A stretch of 64,000 nt of DNA from Synechococcaceae cyanobacterium (GTDB taxonomy: Bacteria; Cyanobacteriota; Cyanobacteriia; PCC-6307; Cyanobiaceae): positions 1-64,000 of the forward strand of contig CANCJV010000017.1 in the NCBI GenBank assembly GCA_947378425.1, in the 5' to 3' direction. This document shows, piece after piece, positions 23,824-32,230 of this stretch (position 1 is the first letter of the stretch; each line of letters begins with the position of its first letter). The notes under the pieces were generated by a model. That model was not told the DNA's origin and did no database searches. It was given only the letters and a program-made list of their open reading frames with translations. Position numbers and translations under genes: made by a program.

Positions 23824-23937
23824 AACGTCAGTGCGGTCCACTCCTTCGGAGAAGCCTTCGACTATGGCCTGCACGTGATCGCCTTCAACCTGATCCGCTT
23901 GAGCAACATCCTCAAGCCCGCCGCGGAGGCTACATGA
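23824..23937 (+). mobile_element. Probable DDE transposase C-terminal remnant
   Basis: A 37-codon tail reading NVSAVHSFGEAFDYG then LHVIAFNLIRLSNILKP, ending at TGA 23935-23937. The AFNLIRLSNIL helix is like the last helix of many DDE transposases (AYNLIRM-NLL). The frame is closed by stops immediately upstream, so only a fragment remains. It is a different element, on the opposite strand, from the IS1595-like remnant. Confidence 0.4.
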
Positions 23938-24395
23938 ACAGTCAGTCTCCCAGAGGTGTGCCCCAATTGGCTGAATCACAGTCTGCCAGCGAATCCATAT
24001 GTGCCGATATTGAGCTGTTGTTTGCAGGTCTGACAGGCGCCGATGCGTCGTTTTGAGCCCGAAATCCACTCATGCCTGTGGAAAAATGGACCGTGGTCTG
24101 ATTTTTTGTAAACTCCGAGATCACCTGCAGCCCAGTGGATAGGGCCACTTTTTTATCACCATAATGTGTGCAAATCGGCCGAGCTGAGCCGATAAGTTTG
24201 CCATTCCTTCCACATGTAGCTCTGCATGGACGGCAACAAGCTGTCGTCTGGGGATTTCTTTTCCCAATTTCAGGAAAGCTTTCGGGTGACCAACCATGGG
24301 TCGGACTTGCCGGTTTCACCCCTTGGGATGTGCTTCCTTGCAAGGACGACCTGTGTTGTTCTGACCATTGCCAGAATCCAGTGTCCACCTACTTG
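23938..24395. other. Gene-poor spacer between IS remnants and ssrA
   Basis: About 460 bases with no recognisable gene. It begins with a 40-codon frame overlapping the transposase tail and then turns less GC-rich, with T runs near 24110 and 24150. It lies downstream of the tmRNA coding piece. Confidence 0.4.
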
Positions 24396-24398
24396 AAA

Positions 24399-24416
24399 GG
24401 GGCCCTTCCAGGCCCC
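24399..24416 (-). terminator. Hairpin downstream of the tmRNA coding piece
   Basis: On the minus strand GGGGCC-TGGAAG-GGCCCC forms a 6-base-pair all-GC stem followed by TTT. It lies about 50 bases past the tag stop codon and is a candidate intrinsic terminator or 3' processing hairpin for ssrA. The T run is short. Confidence 0.5.
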
Positions 24417-24590
24417 ATGGATCATTTGGGTGACAAGGCTGATCTCACCCCGTCTCCGTTAAGAGTGTCAGGCAGCCACGGGGGCGGCTTGACGGGAGAA
24501 ACGAACGATGTTGTTCGCTGTTACGGGTTTGCTCTTACCGAGCAGGCTTCAGTCACCCTCCTTATGCCCCGTCGAAACCATTGCAGCCCC
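24417..24590 (-). ncRNA. ssrA: Split tmRNA, coding piece
   Basis: On the minus strand this begins with GGGGCTGCAATGGTTTCGAC, the hallmark 5' end of tmRNA, and carries the resume frame GCGAACAACATCG and onward. Its first seven bases pair with the CAGCTCC at the end of the acceptor piece (G-U once), rebuilding the acceptor stem although the acceptor piece is encoded upstream. This is the permuted, two-piece ssrA known from the Synechococcus/Prochlorococcus/Cyanobium lineage. With SmpB it rescues stalled ribosomes. The 3' end is approximate. Confidence 0.92.
24468..24518 (-). other. ssrA: tmRNA tag-peptide reading frame
   Basis: Seventeen codons from GCG (resume Ala) to TGA encode ANNIVRFSRQAAPVAA, a 16-residue degradation tag ending in the hydrophobic VAA expected for ClpXP/ClpAP recognition. 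Similar tags are known from marine picocyanobacteria. This is not an independently initiated gene. Confidence 0.93.
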
Positions 24591-24602
24591 GGAAAGGGGG
24601 AA

Positions 24603-24690
24603 TGGAGCTGAGCGGAATCGAACCGCTGTCCGAAACACTGGTGTGAGCCACCTAGTCGGCCCGAAGACCGACCCGTTCATCTTGCCACCG
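24603..24690 (-). ncRNA. ssrA: Split tmRNA, acceptor piece
   Basis: On the minus strand this contains a hairpin (GTCGG-TCTTCGGG-CCGAC), then ACAGCGGTTCGATTCCGCT forming the T arm, and CAGCTCC plus discriminator A. The 3' CCA is not encoded (ATT follows). The piece lies 5' of the coding piece, only 12 bases apart, confirming the permutation: the transcript must be cut in the short spacer to give two RNAs. The 5' boundary is approximate. Confidence 0.9.
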
Positions 24691-24863
24691 AACCAGGGAA
24701 CGCGGCCCCAGCGGTGAGGGTGGGCATGACCGAACCTGTCAGCAGGCCGGGGTGCTGAGCCCAGCCAGCCGGAAGAGCCGAGCAGGTGCAGGCCGATCCC
24801 GGGCTGCTCTGAGGTCCGCAGGCCCCGTGACACAGCGCTGCGAGATGCGATTGGCGCGGTGCG

Positions 24864-25108
24864 GTGAGGCTGGCCCTGCGAGCTCTGCGTTCCCTGGCCC
24901 AGCGGCAAGGGAGGGTCAGCTGTGCATCCAGGCGGCCATCGATCTGCTGGCGGTGAATCAAAGGCCACCAGGCTGCGTGGCGCTTCAGGGAGAACCCGGG
25001 GTGTTTCGGGTGCGGGTGGGGGATCTCCTGATCCTCTACGAGGTGTCCGATGGGCTTCTGCTGGTGCAGGTGGTGCGGATCGGGCATCGCCGGGCGACCT
25101 GCCGCTGA
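24864..25108 (+). pseudogene. RelE/ParE-type toxin, frameshifted
   Basis: The C-terminal two thirds are clear RelE: IQAAIDLLAVNQRPPGCVAL, FRVRVGDLLILYEVSD and LVQVVRIGHRR. The N-terminal helix is in another frame, from the GTG at 24864 (RLALRALRSLAQRQGRV), and joins only through a shift near 24905-24925. A continuous frame from ATG 24845 exists but its first 32 residues do not look like RelE. No antitoxin gene is adjacent, the upstream neighbour being ssrA. Likely a decayed toxin gene. Confidence 0.55.
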
Positions 25109-25135
25109 GGGCTCCCCAGCACTGGCTGATGCGGC

Positions 25136-25555
25136 TCAGGCCTCGCCGCCTGCCTGCCAGGGATTGAGCGTGGCCACACCGGTGGGGGTGAAGTGGCGCA
25201 GGTTGCGGGTCACCACGGTGAGGCCGTGCTCGAGGGCGGTGGCGGCGATCAGCAGATCGGCACTGTCGTGACCCAGGGCGGCAGAAAGCTGGCCCCAGCG
25301 GCGGGCGATGGCCAGATCCACCACCAGCAGCCGCTCGCCGTGCAACCGCAGCAAGCGATCCAGCCAGGTCGCCAGTTCCCCCGCGAAGGCCGGATCAGCG
25401 GCACGCCGCCTGGCGATGCCGCGCTCGATCTCGCCGATGCTCACCACACTCAGAAAACAGTCGTCCTGGCGCTGCTGGGCGATCCAGCCCACAACGCCTG
25501 GATCGCGCTGACGGCGCCGCAGCTCCGAGAGAACCATCGTGTCGATCAGGAACAC
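25136..25555 (-). CDS. PIN-domain ribonuclease toxin (FitB/VapC type)
   Basis: A 139-residue PIN protein. N-terminal FLIDTMVLSELRRRQ carries the first Asp and a conserved Ser-Glu, then VSIGEIERGIARR with Glu, LSAALGHDSADLLIAATALE with the Asp pair, and LTVVTRNLRHFTPTGV near the end, which is characteristic of the FitB/VapC subfamily. The start overlaps the antitoxin stop by 10 bases. Intact and probably an active tRNA- or mRNA-cleaving toxin held in check by the Phd-like partner. Confidence 0.9.
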   Translation of the reverse strand: MFLIDTMVLSELRRRQRDPGVVGWIAQQRQDDCFLSVVSIGEIERGIARRRAADPAFAGELATWLDRLLRLHGERLLVVDLAIARRWGQLSAALGHDSADLLIAATALEHGLTVVTRNLRHFTPTGVATLNPWQAGGEA

Positions 25556-25806
25556 GGGAACTCCCGCGGCGCCAGCTCCATGCGTTCGAAGGGTTCGTCG
25601 TCCTGCGGCAGGGCCAGCAGCAGCTCCGGCAGCGAGGGCGCATTCGCCTGATCGAGGCGGCGCAGCCGCTCGTATTCAGCGGCGGAGAGCACCACACCCA
25701 CCCAGCGTCCCCGGCGGGTGACCTTCTGGGGCTCCCCGGCCAGGGCCGCATCCACCACGGCGCTGAAGCGATTCTTGGCGTCCTGCAACGTCCACTGGGC
25801 AGCCAT
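25546..25806 (-). CDS. Phd/YefM-type antitoxin
   Basis: An 86-residue antitoxin; its N-terminal fold is Phd/YefM: WTLQDAKNRFSAVVDAALAGEPQKV followed by RRGRWVGVVLSAAEYERLRRL, quoted here in parts as WTLQDAKNRFSAVVDAAL and WVGVVLSAAEYERLR. The remainder is a disordered acidic tail that would block the PIN active site. Together with the next gene it forms a Phd-PIN module with 10 bases of overlap. It probably represses its own promoter through the palindrome just upstream. Confidence 0.9.
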   Translation of the reverse strand: MAAQWTLQDAKNRFSAVVDAALAGEPQKVTRRGRWVGVVLSAAEYERLRRLDQANAPSLPELLLALPQDDEPFERMELAPREFPCS

Positions 25807-25814
25807 GAAGAAAC

Positions 25815-25835
25815 AGCTAGCTGATTCGGCTAGCT
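25815..25835. promoter_or_regulatory. Palindromic operator of the Phd/PIN module
   Basis: AGCTAGC (25815-25821) and GCTAGCT (25829-25835) form a perfect 7-base inverted repeat with a 7-base spacer, 8 bases upstream of the Phd-like start codon. Position and symmetry fit autoregulation by a dimeric Phd-family antitoxin. Confidence 0.6.
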
Positions 25836-26297
25836 TATCGAGACGGCTTCACCGCTGGCTCTTCCGGTTCCCCGCTCCAGCCTTCGCGTCACCTGCCGGC
25901 TGCTTGAGCAACGGATGGTTGACGGATCGGGGGGCGTGGTTGGAACCGATGAAATCACTGTCAGTGATGCCAATCCTTCGCGCCTTACTGCTTGCCTCCC
26001 CTGCCGGCAGGATCGCTGTTGACCAGAAGCTGAGGCTCAGGCTGGCCATCGATGGCATGTTCAACCGCTGAAAAGCGATCTCTACAGGGAACGATTCAAT
26101 GATCTGCGCAACTCCCTGCCCGGCAGCCTGCGGGTGCTGTTCGGCGCCGAGATCCTCCGTGCCTTTCTGTTCACCATCCGCCATGAGATCTGATCCGGCA
26201 CGATCCCGCTCCGGGGCCCCTGCCAGCCGCGTCGGCGCGACCACAGTCAGGCGGGACTGGGCGAACCACACTTCTGTCCGGCGGGCACAGTGGGGAG
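25836..26297. other. Intergenic with a 41-codon remnant
   Basis: No full gene. At 26068-26193 the plus strand keeps an open stretch reading LYRERFNDLRNSLPGSLRVL then FGAEILRAFLFTIRHEI before a TGA; its amphipathic, protein-like character suggests the tail of a decayed gene, which I cannot name. The remainder holds the promoter of the methyltransferase gene. Confidence 0.4.
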
Positions 26298-27530
26298 ATG
26301 AGTCTCCCCGCCCCGGCCCCCGCCAGCTTTGAGGTCATCGCCGTCGTGCCCCCCGGGCTGGAGGAGCCGGCCGCGGCCGAACTTCAGGCCCTGGGCGCTG
26401 AGGCCGTGCGCCCGCTGCGGCGGGCGGTGTCCCTGCGCACGGATCTGGCCGGCTTTTACCGCCTGCACCTGCGGGCCCGCCTGCCGTTCCGCTTCCTGCG
26501 CCAGCTCGATCGCTTCCCCTGCCCCGATCGCCAGGCCCTCTACAGGGGTGTCCAGAACGCTGCCGACTGGGCCAGCTGGCTGCCGCCGGAAACGAGCTTC
26601 CGCATCGATGCCAGTGGCGCCAGCCGCGCGTTGAGCCACAGCCACTACAGCGCCCTGCAGGTGAAAAATGCCCTGGTGGACTGGCAGCGGCAGCACTGGG
26701 GGGAGCGTTCTTCGGTGGATCTCGACGATCCGGATCTGAGCCTCCATCTGCACCTCAGCCCCGGCGGCGGGCCCCGCAGTCGCGGCGGGGGCGAGGACGG
26801 GGCCATGGCCGTGCTCAGCCTCGATGGCGCCGGTGCCAGCCTGCATCGCCGCGGCTACCGGGCCGCCATGGGCCTGGCGCCTCTGAAGGAGAACCTCGCC
26901 GCCGGCCTGATCGCTCTCACCGGCTGGGATGGCAGCGTGCCCCTCTGCGATCCCCTCTGCGGCTCGGGCACCCTGCTGATCGAAGCTGCCGCCATCGCCC
27001 TGAATCGGGCGCCGGGCTTCTGGTTGGAGGCCGATGGTCACAGTCGACCGCGACCTTTGGCCCTGCAGCGCTGGCCCGACTTCGACCCGCTCCTCTGGCA
27101 GCAGGAGGTGGCCGCCGCCCGGGAGCTGGAGCGCCAAACCCTGGCCGATGGACGGCCCCTGGCGCCCGTGATCGGCAGGGAGCGCGATGCAGCCGTGCTG
27201 GCCCAGGCCCAGGTCAATGTCAACGCCGCCGGCCTGGCTCCCTGGATCAACCTGCAACCGGGGGACGCCCGCGACTTCGAGCCGCCGGAACAGCCAGGAA
27301 TTCTGGTCTGCAACCCTCCCTACGGCGAACGGCTGGGACAAGGCGACAATCTTGAGCAGCTCTATGCCGATCTGGGCCAGATGCTGAAGCAGCGCTGCGG
27401 CGGCTGGACTCTGTGGCTGCTGAGCGGCAATCCTGAACTCACCGGCGCCCTGCGGATGAAGGCCAGCCGCAAGGTGCCGGTGAGCAACGGCGGCCTCGAC
27501 TGCCGCTGGCTGAAGTATGAAATTCGTTGA
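26298..27530 (+). CDS. THUMP-domain RNA N2-guanine methyltransferase (RlmL/RlmK-like)
   Basis: A 410-residue S-adenosylmethionine-dependent methyltransferase expected to modify 23S rRNA. The N-terminus (PPGLEEPAAAELQALGAE) leads into a THUMP RNA-binding domain (about 50-165), then a Rossmann core with GSVPLCDPLCGSGTLLIEAA as motif I and ILVCNPPYGERLG as the catalytic NPPY motif. It corresponds to the RlmL half of the E. coli RlmKL fusion. ATG at 26298. The gene stands alone on its strand, facing the two small envelope genes downstream. Confidence 0.92.
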   Translation: MSLPAPAPASFEVIAVVPPGLEEPAAAELQALGAEAVRPLRRAVSLRTDLAGFYRLHLRARLPFRFLRQLDRFPCPDRQALYRGVQNAADWASWLPPETSFRIDASGASRALSHSHYSALQVKNALVDWQRQHWGERSSVDLDDPDLSLHLHLSPGGGPRSRGGGEDGAMAVLSLDGAGASLHRRGYRAAMGLAPLKENLAAGLIALTGWDGSVPLCDPLCGSGTLLIEAAAIALNRAPGFWLEADGHSRPRPLALQRWPDFDPLLWQQEVAAARELERQTLADGRPLAPVIGRERDAAVLAQAQVNVNAAGLAPWINLQPGDARDFEPPEQPGILVCNPPYGERLGQGDNLEQLYADLGQMLKQRCGGWTLWLLSGNPELTGALRMKASRKVPVSNGGLDCRWLKYEIR

Positions 27531-27629
27531 ATTCCCGATCGCTTTCAACCTTGCCGGGCCTTGAATCGTCGTCCTGGCCCGACCCTGCCGAGATGGGCTG
27601 CCGCCAGCTGCGCTGAGCTGGCGACCTGT

Positions 27630-27995
27630 TCAGGAGCGCCCTGTCAGGGCGCGGGTGGTGCGCATCAGGCCGGCGGTGGTTTCGGGCAGATAGGGGCCCT
27701 TGAGCATCCGCCCGCCGATGCGCAGGCACAGGCCGGAGAGCACCAGATCAAGGGCGGCCACGGCGGCAGCGGCGGCCAGCCAGTCCAGGCCAAAGCGCTC
27801 GTGCAGCCAGAACAGCAGCACCACCTGGGCCGCCACCAGCGCCAGGGTCAACAGCGTCAGTCCCATGCCCAGAAAGACACCACCACCGATCAGGCGCCGC
27901 TTCTCCTTGCTGGCTTCCTGCAGGGCGAGGCGGACGTGCACGTCCATCACCGAGGCCAGCAGAGCCGTGACCTTGCCGAAGGCGGAGCCGCTCAT
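27630..27995 (-). CDS. Holin-superfamily small membrane protein (phage_holin_3_6-like)
   Basis: A 121-residue protein with two central membrane helices (GGGVFLGMGLTLLTLALVAAQVVLLFW, quoted in part as FLGMGLTLLTLALVAAQ, and AAAVAALDLVLSGLCLRI) flanked by amphipathic ends. It matches the actinobacterial/cyanobacterial YqjE/holin-like family that sits next to DUF883 proteins; despite the name these are chromosomal envelope proteins, not phage lysis genes. Its ATG overlaps the upstream gene's stop by four bases. Confidence 0.75.
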   Translation of the reverse strand: MSGSAFGKVTALLASVMDVHVRLALQEASKEKRRLIGGGVFLGMGLTLLTLALVAAQVVLLFWLHERFGLDWLAAAAAVAALDLVLSGLCLRIGGRMLKGPYLPETTAGLMRTTRALTGRS

Positions 27996-28477
27996 GCCGA
28001 ACGCCGTCCGGAGGAGAGCAACAGGCCCACCACCAGACCGACGCCCGCGGCAATGCCCAGTGCCAGCAGGGGCTTTTCGCGCACCGGCTTCTCGATGCGG
28101 GGCCTCAGGGTGCTGTTGAGCTCATCGAGCAGGCCTTCGAGCTGCTCTTCCAGGGGCCTGAGGCTGTCGGCCACCTGGCCCGCCTGCTCGGTGGTGACCT
28201 GAAGCAGATCGAGCAGCTGTTGCCGGACACCGCTCGCGGTCAGGCCGGTCTGGCGGCTGATCACCTCGGCGACGCCATCCAGGCTGCCCCGGGTGGCTTC
28301 GAGGGTGTGGCGGGCCACCTCGGGCCATTCCCGCTGAATGCGCGGCAACAGGGAGTCGAAGCGCTCCCGGAACACCCCCAGCACCGGAGACGTCACCGAT
28401 GGCTCGCCGCTGGGTGGAACCGACTCGCGGCCATTCGGGGCTGGGGATGCCGAGGGGGCGCTGGTCTCCGGGTCCAT
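27992..28477 (-). CDS. DUF883/YqjD-like membrane-anchored protein
   Basis: A 161-residue protein: Pro/Ser-rich N-terminus, long amphipathic helices (FDSLLPRIQREWPEVARHTL, DSLRPLEEQLEGLLDELNST) and a C-terminal helix REKPLLALGIAAGVGLVVGLLL ending in SSGRR, the typical DUF883/ElaB/YqjD tail, which in E. coli binds ribosomes at the membrane in stationary phase. It forms an overlapping pair with the holin-like gene, the usual yqjD-yqjE order. Confidence 0.75.
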   Translation of the reverse strand: MDPETSAPSASPAPNGRESVPPSGEPSVTSPVLGVFRERFDSLLPRIQREWPEVARHTLEATRGSLDGVAEVISRQTGLTASGVRQQLLDLLQVTTEQAGQVADSLRPLEEQLEGLLDELNSTLRPRIEKPVREKPLLALGIAAGVGLVVGLLLSSGRRSA

Positions 28478-28592
28478 GGCGTCAGGGCTGGCGTGGCAAG
28501 GGATCGGCGCCGCCGTCTGTGACCAACTTAGAGAGGCCCCTTGGCAGCGTCACCAACTTCGCTAAATTCAGCCAGCTCGTCGGGCGGGCCTG

Positions 28593-31500
28593 TTGGTTCA
28601 CATCAAGCAGGTCGCGTTCAGCCACTTCAAGTCCTTCGGTGGATCGGTCACGATTCCCCTGGAGACAGGCTTCACGGTGGTCACCGGTCCCAACGGCTCC
28701 GGCAAGAGCAACATTCTTGACGGGGTGCTCTTCTGCCTGGGCCTGGCCAGCAGCCGGGGCATGCGGGCCGAACGGCTCCCGGATCTGGTCAACTCCGCCG
28801 TGCTGCGCGACGGCAAGGCGGCTGAAACCACCGTCACGGTGCATTTCGATCTGGGCGACTGGCAGCCCGATGAGGCTGAAGCCGGTCTGGAGGCCCCGGC
28901 AGAGGGTCCCTGGATCCAGCCGGGACAGCGGCAATGGAGTGTCACCCGGCGGCTGAGGGTGGCCCGGGGCGGCACCTACAGCAGCAGCTACAGCGCCGAT
29001 GGCGTGCCCTGCAACCTGCAGCAGCTGCAGACCCAGCTGCGGCGCCTGCGCATCGACCCCGATGGCAGCAATGTGGTGATGCAGGGGGATGTGACCCGCA
29101 TCGTCTCGATGAGCGCCCGCGACCGCCGCGGCATCATCGATGAACTGGCCGGTGTGGCCCTGTTCGACAGCCGCATCGAGCAGAGCCGCGGCAAGCTCGA
29201 CGAGGTCCAGGAACGGCAGGAGCGCTGTCGCATCGTCGAACAGGAGCTGCTGGTGGGTCGCCAGAAGCTGGAACGCGACTGCGCCAAGGCCCGCAGTTAC
29301 CAGGAGCTGCGCCAGCGCCTCCACCTCGGCCGCCAGCAGGAACAGCTGCTCACCTGGGAAGCGGCTCGCGAGCAACTGGAGCAGGTCCGCAGCCGCCATG
29401 AGGCTCTGGGCCTGCAGCAGGAGCAGGAGCGTCAGACCATCGCCGCGGCCGAGCTGGCCCTGCAGGAGAGCAGCAAGGCCCTCGACGTGCTGCAGGCGGA
29501 GGTCAAGGAGCTCGGTGAAGACCAGCTGCTGGCAGTGCAGAGCGAACTGGCCGGCCTGGAGGCCGCTGAGCGTGAACTGGCCCGCCAGGCAGAGAAGCAT
29601 CAGCTCGATGCGGAGGGGCTGCAGCGCCAGCGGCTGGATTTGCAGCGGCAACAGGGCGACCTGCGTCAGCAGCGGCAGGTCCTGGAGGCAACCGATGACG
29701 CCAGCGCCCTCGATCAGGCTGAACAGGACTGCCGCAGCGCCGAGGCGGCTGTGGAGCTCTCCCGGCGCCGGCTGGGTGAGGTGGCCGATCGCTCGGGGAC
29801 CTGGCTGGACGCTCAGCAACGTCGCAGCCGCGAGCGGCAGGAGCTCCAGGACCAGTTGGGACCCCTGCTGGCTGAACGCCAGCAACTGGAGGAACGGCTG
29901 CGCCAGGGCGAAGTCCGCCTGGTGGAGCTCACTGCCGAACAGCAGCAGGAGGGAAGCGCCCACCTGGACGGGGAACAGCGGCTCCAGGCCCTGGCCGGTG
30001 AGGAACAGCAGCTGCTCGCCTCCGTGATGCGCGAGCAGGCCCAGGTGCAGGAGCTGGCTGAGGCCCTGGCCCTGCAGCAGCGCACCCGCAGCCGCCTGGA
30101 ACAGGAGCAGAGCACCCTGGAGCGCGACATCGCCCGGCTCGACAGCCGCCGCGAAACCCTGCAGGAAAGCCGCGGTACCGGTGCCCTGCGGCTGTTGCTG
30201 GAGTCGGGTCTGGAGGGCATCCATGGACCGGTGGCCCAGCTGGGGGAGGTGGATGAACGCCATCGGCTCGCCCTGGAGGTGGCTGCCGGCGGCCGCCTGG
30301 CCCAGGTGGTCGTCGAGGACGACCGCATCGCCGCCCGTGCGATCGAGCTGCTCAAGAGCCGGCGGGCCGGTCGCCTCACCTTCCTGCCGCTCAACAAGAT
30401 CCGGGGTGGCTCCGGGTCGGCGCCGGCCCAGAGCCATGGGGCCGCGCTGCAGCGTGGGGCCACCCTGCCGCGCGGCGGCGGCTCCGCTGAGGCCGGCCTG
30501 GTGGGCCGGGCCATCGAATTGGTGCGCTTCGAGCCGGTCTACGGCGAGGTGTTCCGCTACGTCTTCGGCGACACGCTGGTGTTTGGCGATCTGGCCAGTG
30601 CCCGCCGGGAACTGGGCCGCTGCCGGGCCGTGACCCTCGAGGGCGAGCTGCTCGAAAAGAGCGGCGCCATGACCGGCGGCAGCCTGCAGCAGCGCTCGGG
30701 TCAGCTCGGCTTCGGCAGCAGCAGCGACGGCGATGAGGCCGAACCGCTGCGGCGCCGCTTGCTCGACCTGGGCGAAAGCCTGCTGGCCAGCCGCCGCCGC
30801 GAAGCCGAGCTGGCCCACGGCCTCGAGCAGGTCCGGCCGCGGCTCCAGGAGCAGCAGCGCCGCCAGGCGGCCCTGGAGGCGGAGCGCAAGGCCGCCCAGC
30901 GGTCCCTCGATCCCCAGGTGCAGCGCAGCCGCCAGCTGCAGGCCAGGCTCCAGCAACTGGGCGCCGATCAGCTCACAGGCAGCCGCCGCCTGCAGGAGCT
31001 GGGCGTCCGCTGGGCGCCGTTGCAGGCCGCCCTGGCGGCCCTGGAACAGGCGGAATCCGAGGCCAGCGGCAACGCCGACAGTGCCCGTTGGCAAGGGCTG
31101 CAGAGCGAGCTGGAAACCGCTGACCGGGCCCTGAGTGAGGCTCGCCAGCGGCGCGACAACCTGCTGGCCGCCAAGCGGGAGCGCGCCCTCAGCAGTGAAC
31201 GCCTCGGCAGCCAGCTGGAGGCCCTCGGCGGCGATGAACGGCGGCTGGTCCTGGCCGTCAATACCCTGGTGTCCGAACGGCAGCAGTGGAAGGAACGGCA
31301 GCTGGCCGACCAGCAACGGCGCCAGGAGCTCGAGGCCCGCCAGAGCGAACTCAGCACCCGCTTCGGCGAACGGCGCCGGGCCCGGGATGGGGCGGAGGCC
31401 GAGGTGGGCCGCCAGCGCCAGGCCCTGCAGCAACGGCAGTGGGAGCTGCAGCGCCTGGGGGAGGAACGGCTGGCCCTGGAGGAGGAGCGCCGCAGCCAGA

Positions 31501-32222
31501 GCCTGCGGCTGGAGCAGCTGGAGCGGGAGCTGCCCGATCCCCTGCCCGACCTGCCCGAAGAGCTGCGCCAGGCGGGCCTGGCTGCCCTGCAGGAGGAGTT
31601 GCGCCGCCTGCAGCAGCGGATGGAGGCCCTCGAACCGGTCAACATGCTGGCTCTTGAGGAGCTGGAACAGCTGGAGATCCGCCTGGCCGAACTGGAGGAG
31701 CGGCTCGACGTGCTCAGCAAGGAACGCCAGGAACTGCTGCTGCGCATCGAAACCGTCGCCACCCTGCGCCAGGAAGCGTTTCTGGAAGCCTTCCGCGCCG
31801 TCGATGGCCACTTCCGCACGATCTTCGCCGGCCTCTCCGACGGCGAGGGCCATCTGCAGCTGGAAAATCCGGAACAGCCCCTGGAGGGGGGCCTCACCCT
31901 GGTGGCCCATCCAAAGGGCAAGGCGGTGCGGCGGCTGGCCTCGATGTCCGGCGGCGAGAAGTCGCTCACGGCCCTCAGCTTCCTGTTTGCCCTGCAGCGC
32001 TTCCGGCCCTCGCCCTTCTACGCCCTCGATGAGGTCGACAGCTTCCTGGATGGCGTCAACGTCGAGCGTCTGGCGGCCCTGATCGCCAGCCAGGCGGACG
32101 ACGCCCAGTTCATGGTGGTGAGTCACCGGCGCCCGATGATCGCCGCCGCCACCCGCACGATCGGCGTCACCCAGGCCCGCGGCGCCCACACCCAGGTGGT
32201 CGGATTGCCGCCGGCGGCCTGA
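28593..32222 (+). CDS. smc: Chromosome partition protein SMC
   Basis: Condensin ATPase of 1209 residues that organises the chromosome with ScpA/ScpB. The N-terminal head has FSHFKSFGG and Walker A GPNGSGKS (32-39), Q-loop MQGDVTRIVSM, coiled coil to about 510, a hinge (GIHGPVAQLGEVDERHRLAL, LKSRRAGRLTFLPLNKI, GDTLVFGDLASAR), a second coiled coil, and the C-terminal head with signature MSGGEKSLTALSFLF and Walker B FYALDEVDSFLDG. The start is TTG at 28593, directly before the conserved VHIKQVAF. A long frame on the opposite strand is only a coding shadow. Confidence 0.97.
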   Translation: MVHIKQVAFSHFKSFGGSVTIPLETGFTVVTGPNGSGKSNILDGVLFCLGLASSRGMRAERLPDLVNSAVLRDGKAAETTVTVHFDLGDWQPDEAEAGLEAPAEGPWIQPGQRQWSVTRRLRVARGGTYSSSYSADGVPCNLQQLQTQLRRLRIDPDGSNVVMQGDVTRIVSMSARDRRGIIDELAGVALFDSRIEQSRGKLDEVQERQERCRIVEQELLVGRQKLERDCAKARSYQELRQRLHLGRQQEQLLTWEAAREQLEQVRSRHEALGLQQEQERQTIAAAELALQESSKALDVLQAEVKELGEDQLLAVQSELAGLEAAERELARQAEKHQLDAEGLQRQRLDLQRQQGDLRQQRQVLEATDDASALDQAEQDCRSAEAAVELSRRRLGEVADRSGTWLDAQQRRSRERQELQDQLGPLLAERQQLEERLRQGEVRLVELTAEQQQEGSAHLDGEQRLQALAGEEQQLLASVMREQAQVQELAEALALQQRTRSRLEQEQSTLERDIARLDSRRETLQESRGTGALRLLLESGLEGIHGPVAQLGEVDERHRLALEVAAGGRLAQVVVEDDRIAARAIELLKSRRAGRLTFLPLNKIRGGSGSAPAQSHGAALQRGATLPRGGGSAEAGLVGRAIELVRFEPVYGEVFRYVFGDTLVFGDLASARRELGRCRAVTLEGELLEKSGAMTGGSLQQRSGQLGFGSSSDGDEAEPLRRRLLDLGESLLASRRREAELAHGLEQVRPRLQEQQRRQAALEAERKAAQRSLDPQVQRSRQLQARLQQLGADQLTGSRRLQELGVRWAPLQAALAALEQAESEASGNADSARWQGLQSELETADRALSEARQRRDNLLAAKRERALSSERLGSQLEALGGDERRLVLAVNTLVSERQQWKERQLADQQRRQELEARQSELSTRFGERRRARDGAEAEVGRQRQALQQRQWELQRLGEERLALEEERRSQSLRLEQLERELPDPLPDLPEELRQAGLAALQEELRRLQQRMEALEPVNMLALEELEQLEIRLAELEERLDVLSKERQELLLRIETVATLRQEAFLEAFRAVDGHFRTIFAGLSDGEGHLQLENPEQPLEGGLTLVAHPKGKAVRRLASMSGGEKSLTALSFLFALQRFRPSPFYALDEVDSFLDGVNVERLAALIASQADDAQFMVVSHRRPMIAAATRTIGVTQARGAHTQVVGLPPAA

Positions 32223-32230
32223 ATGGCGGG

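Noticed and set aside
27636-27652. GCGCCCTG-T-CAGGGCGC palindrome near the end of the holin-like gene
   Set aside because: It lies within the coding C-terminus, its one-base loop cannot form a normal hairpin and no T run follows.
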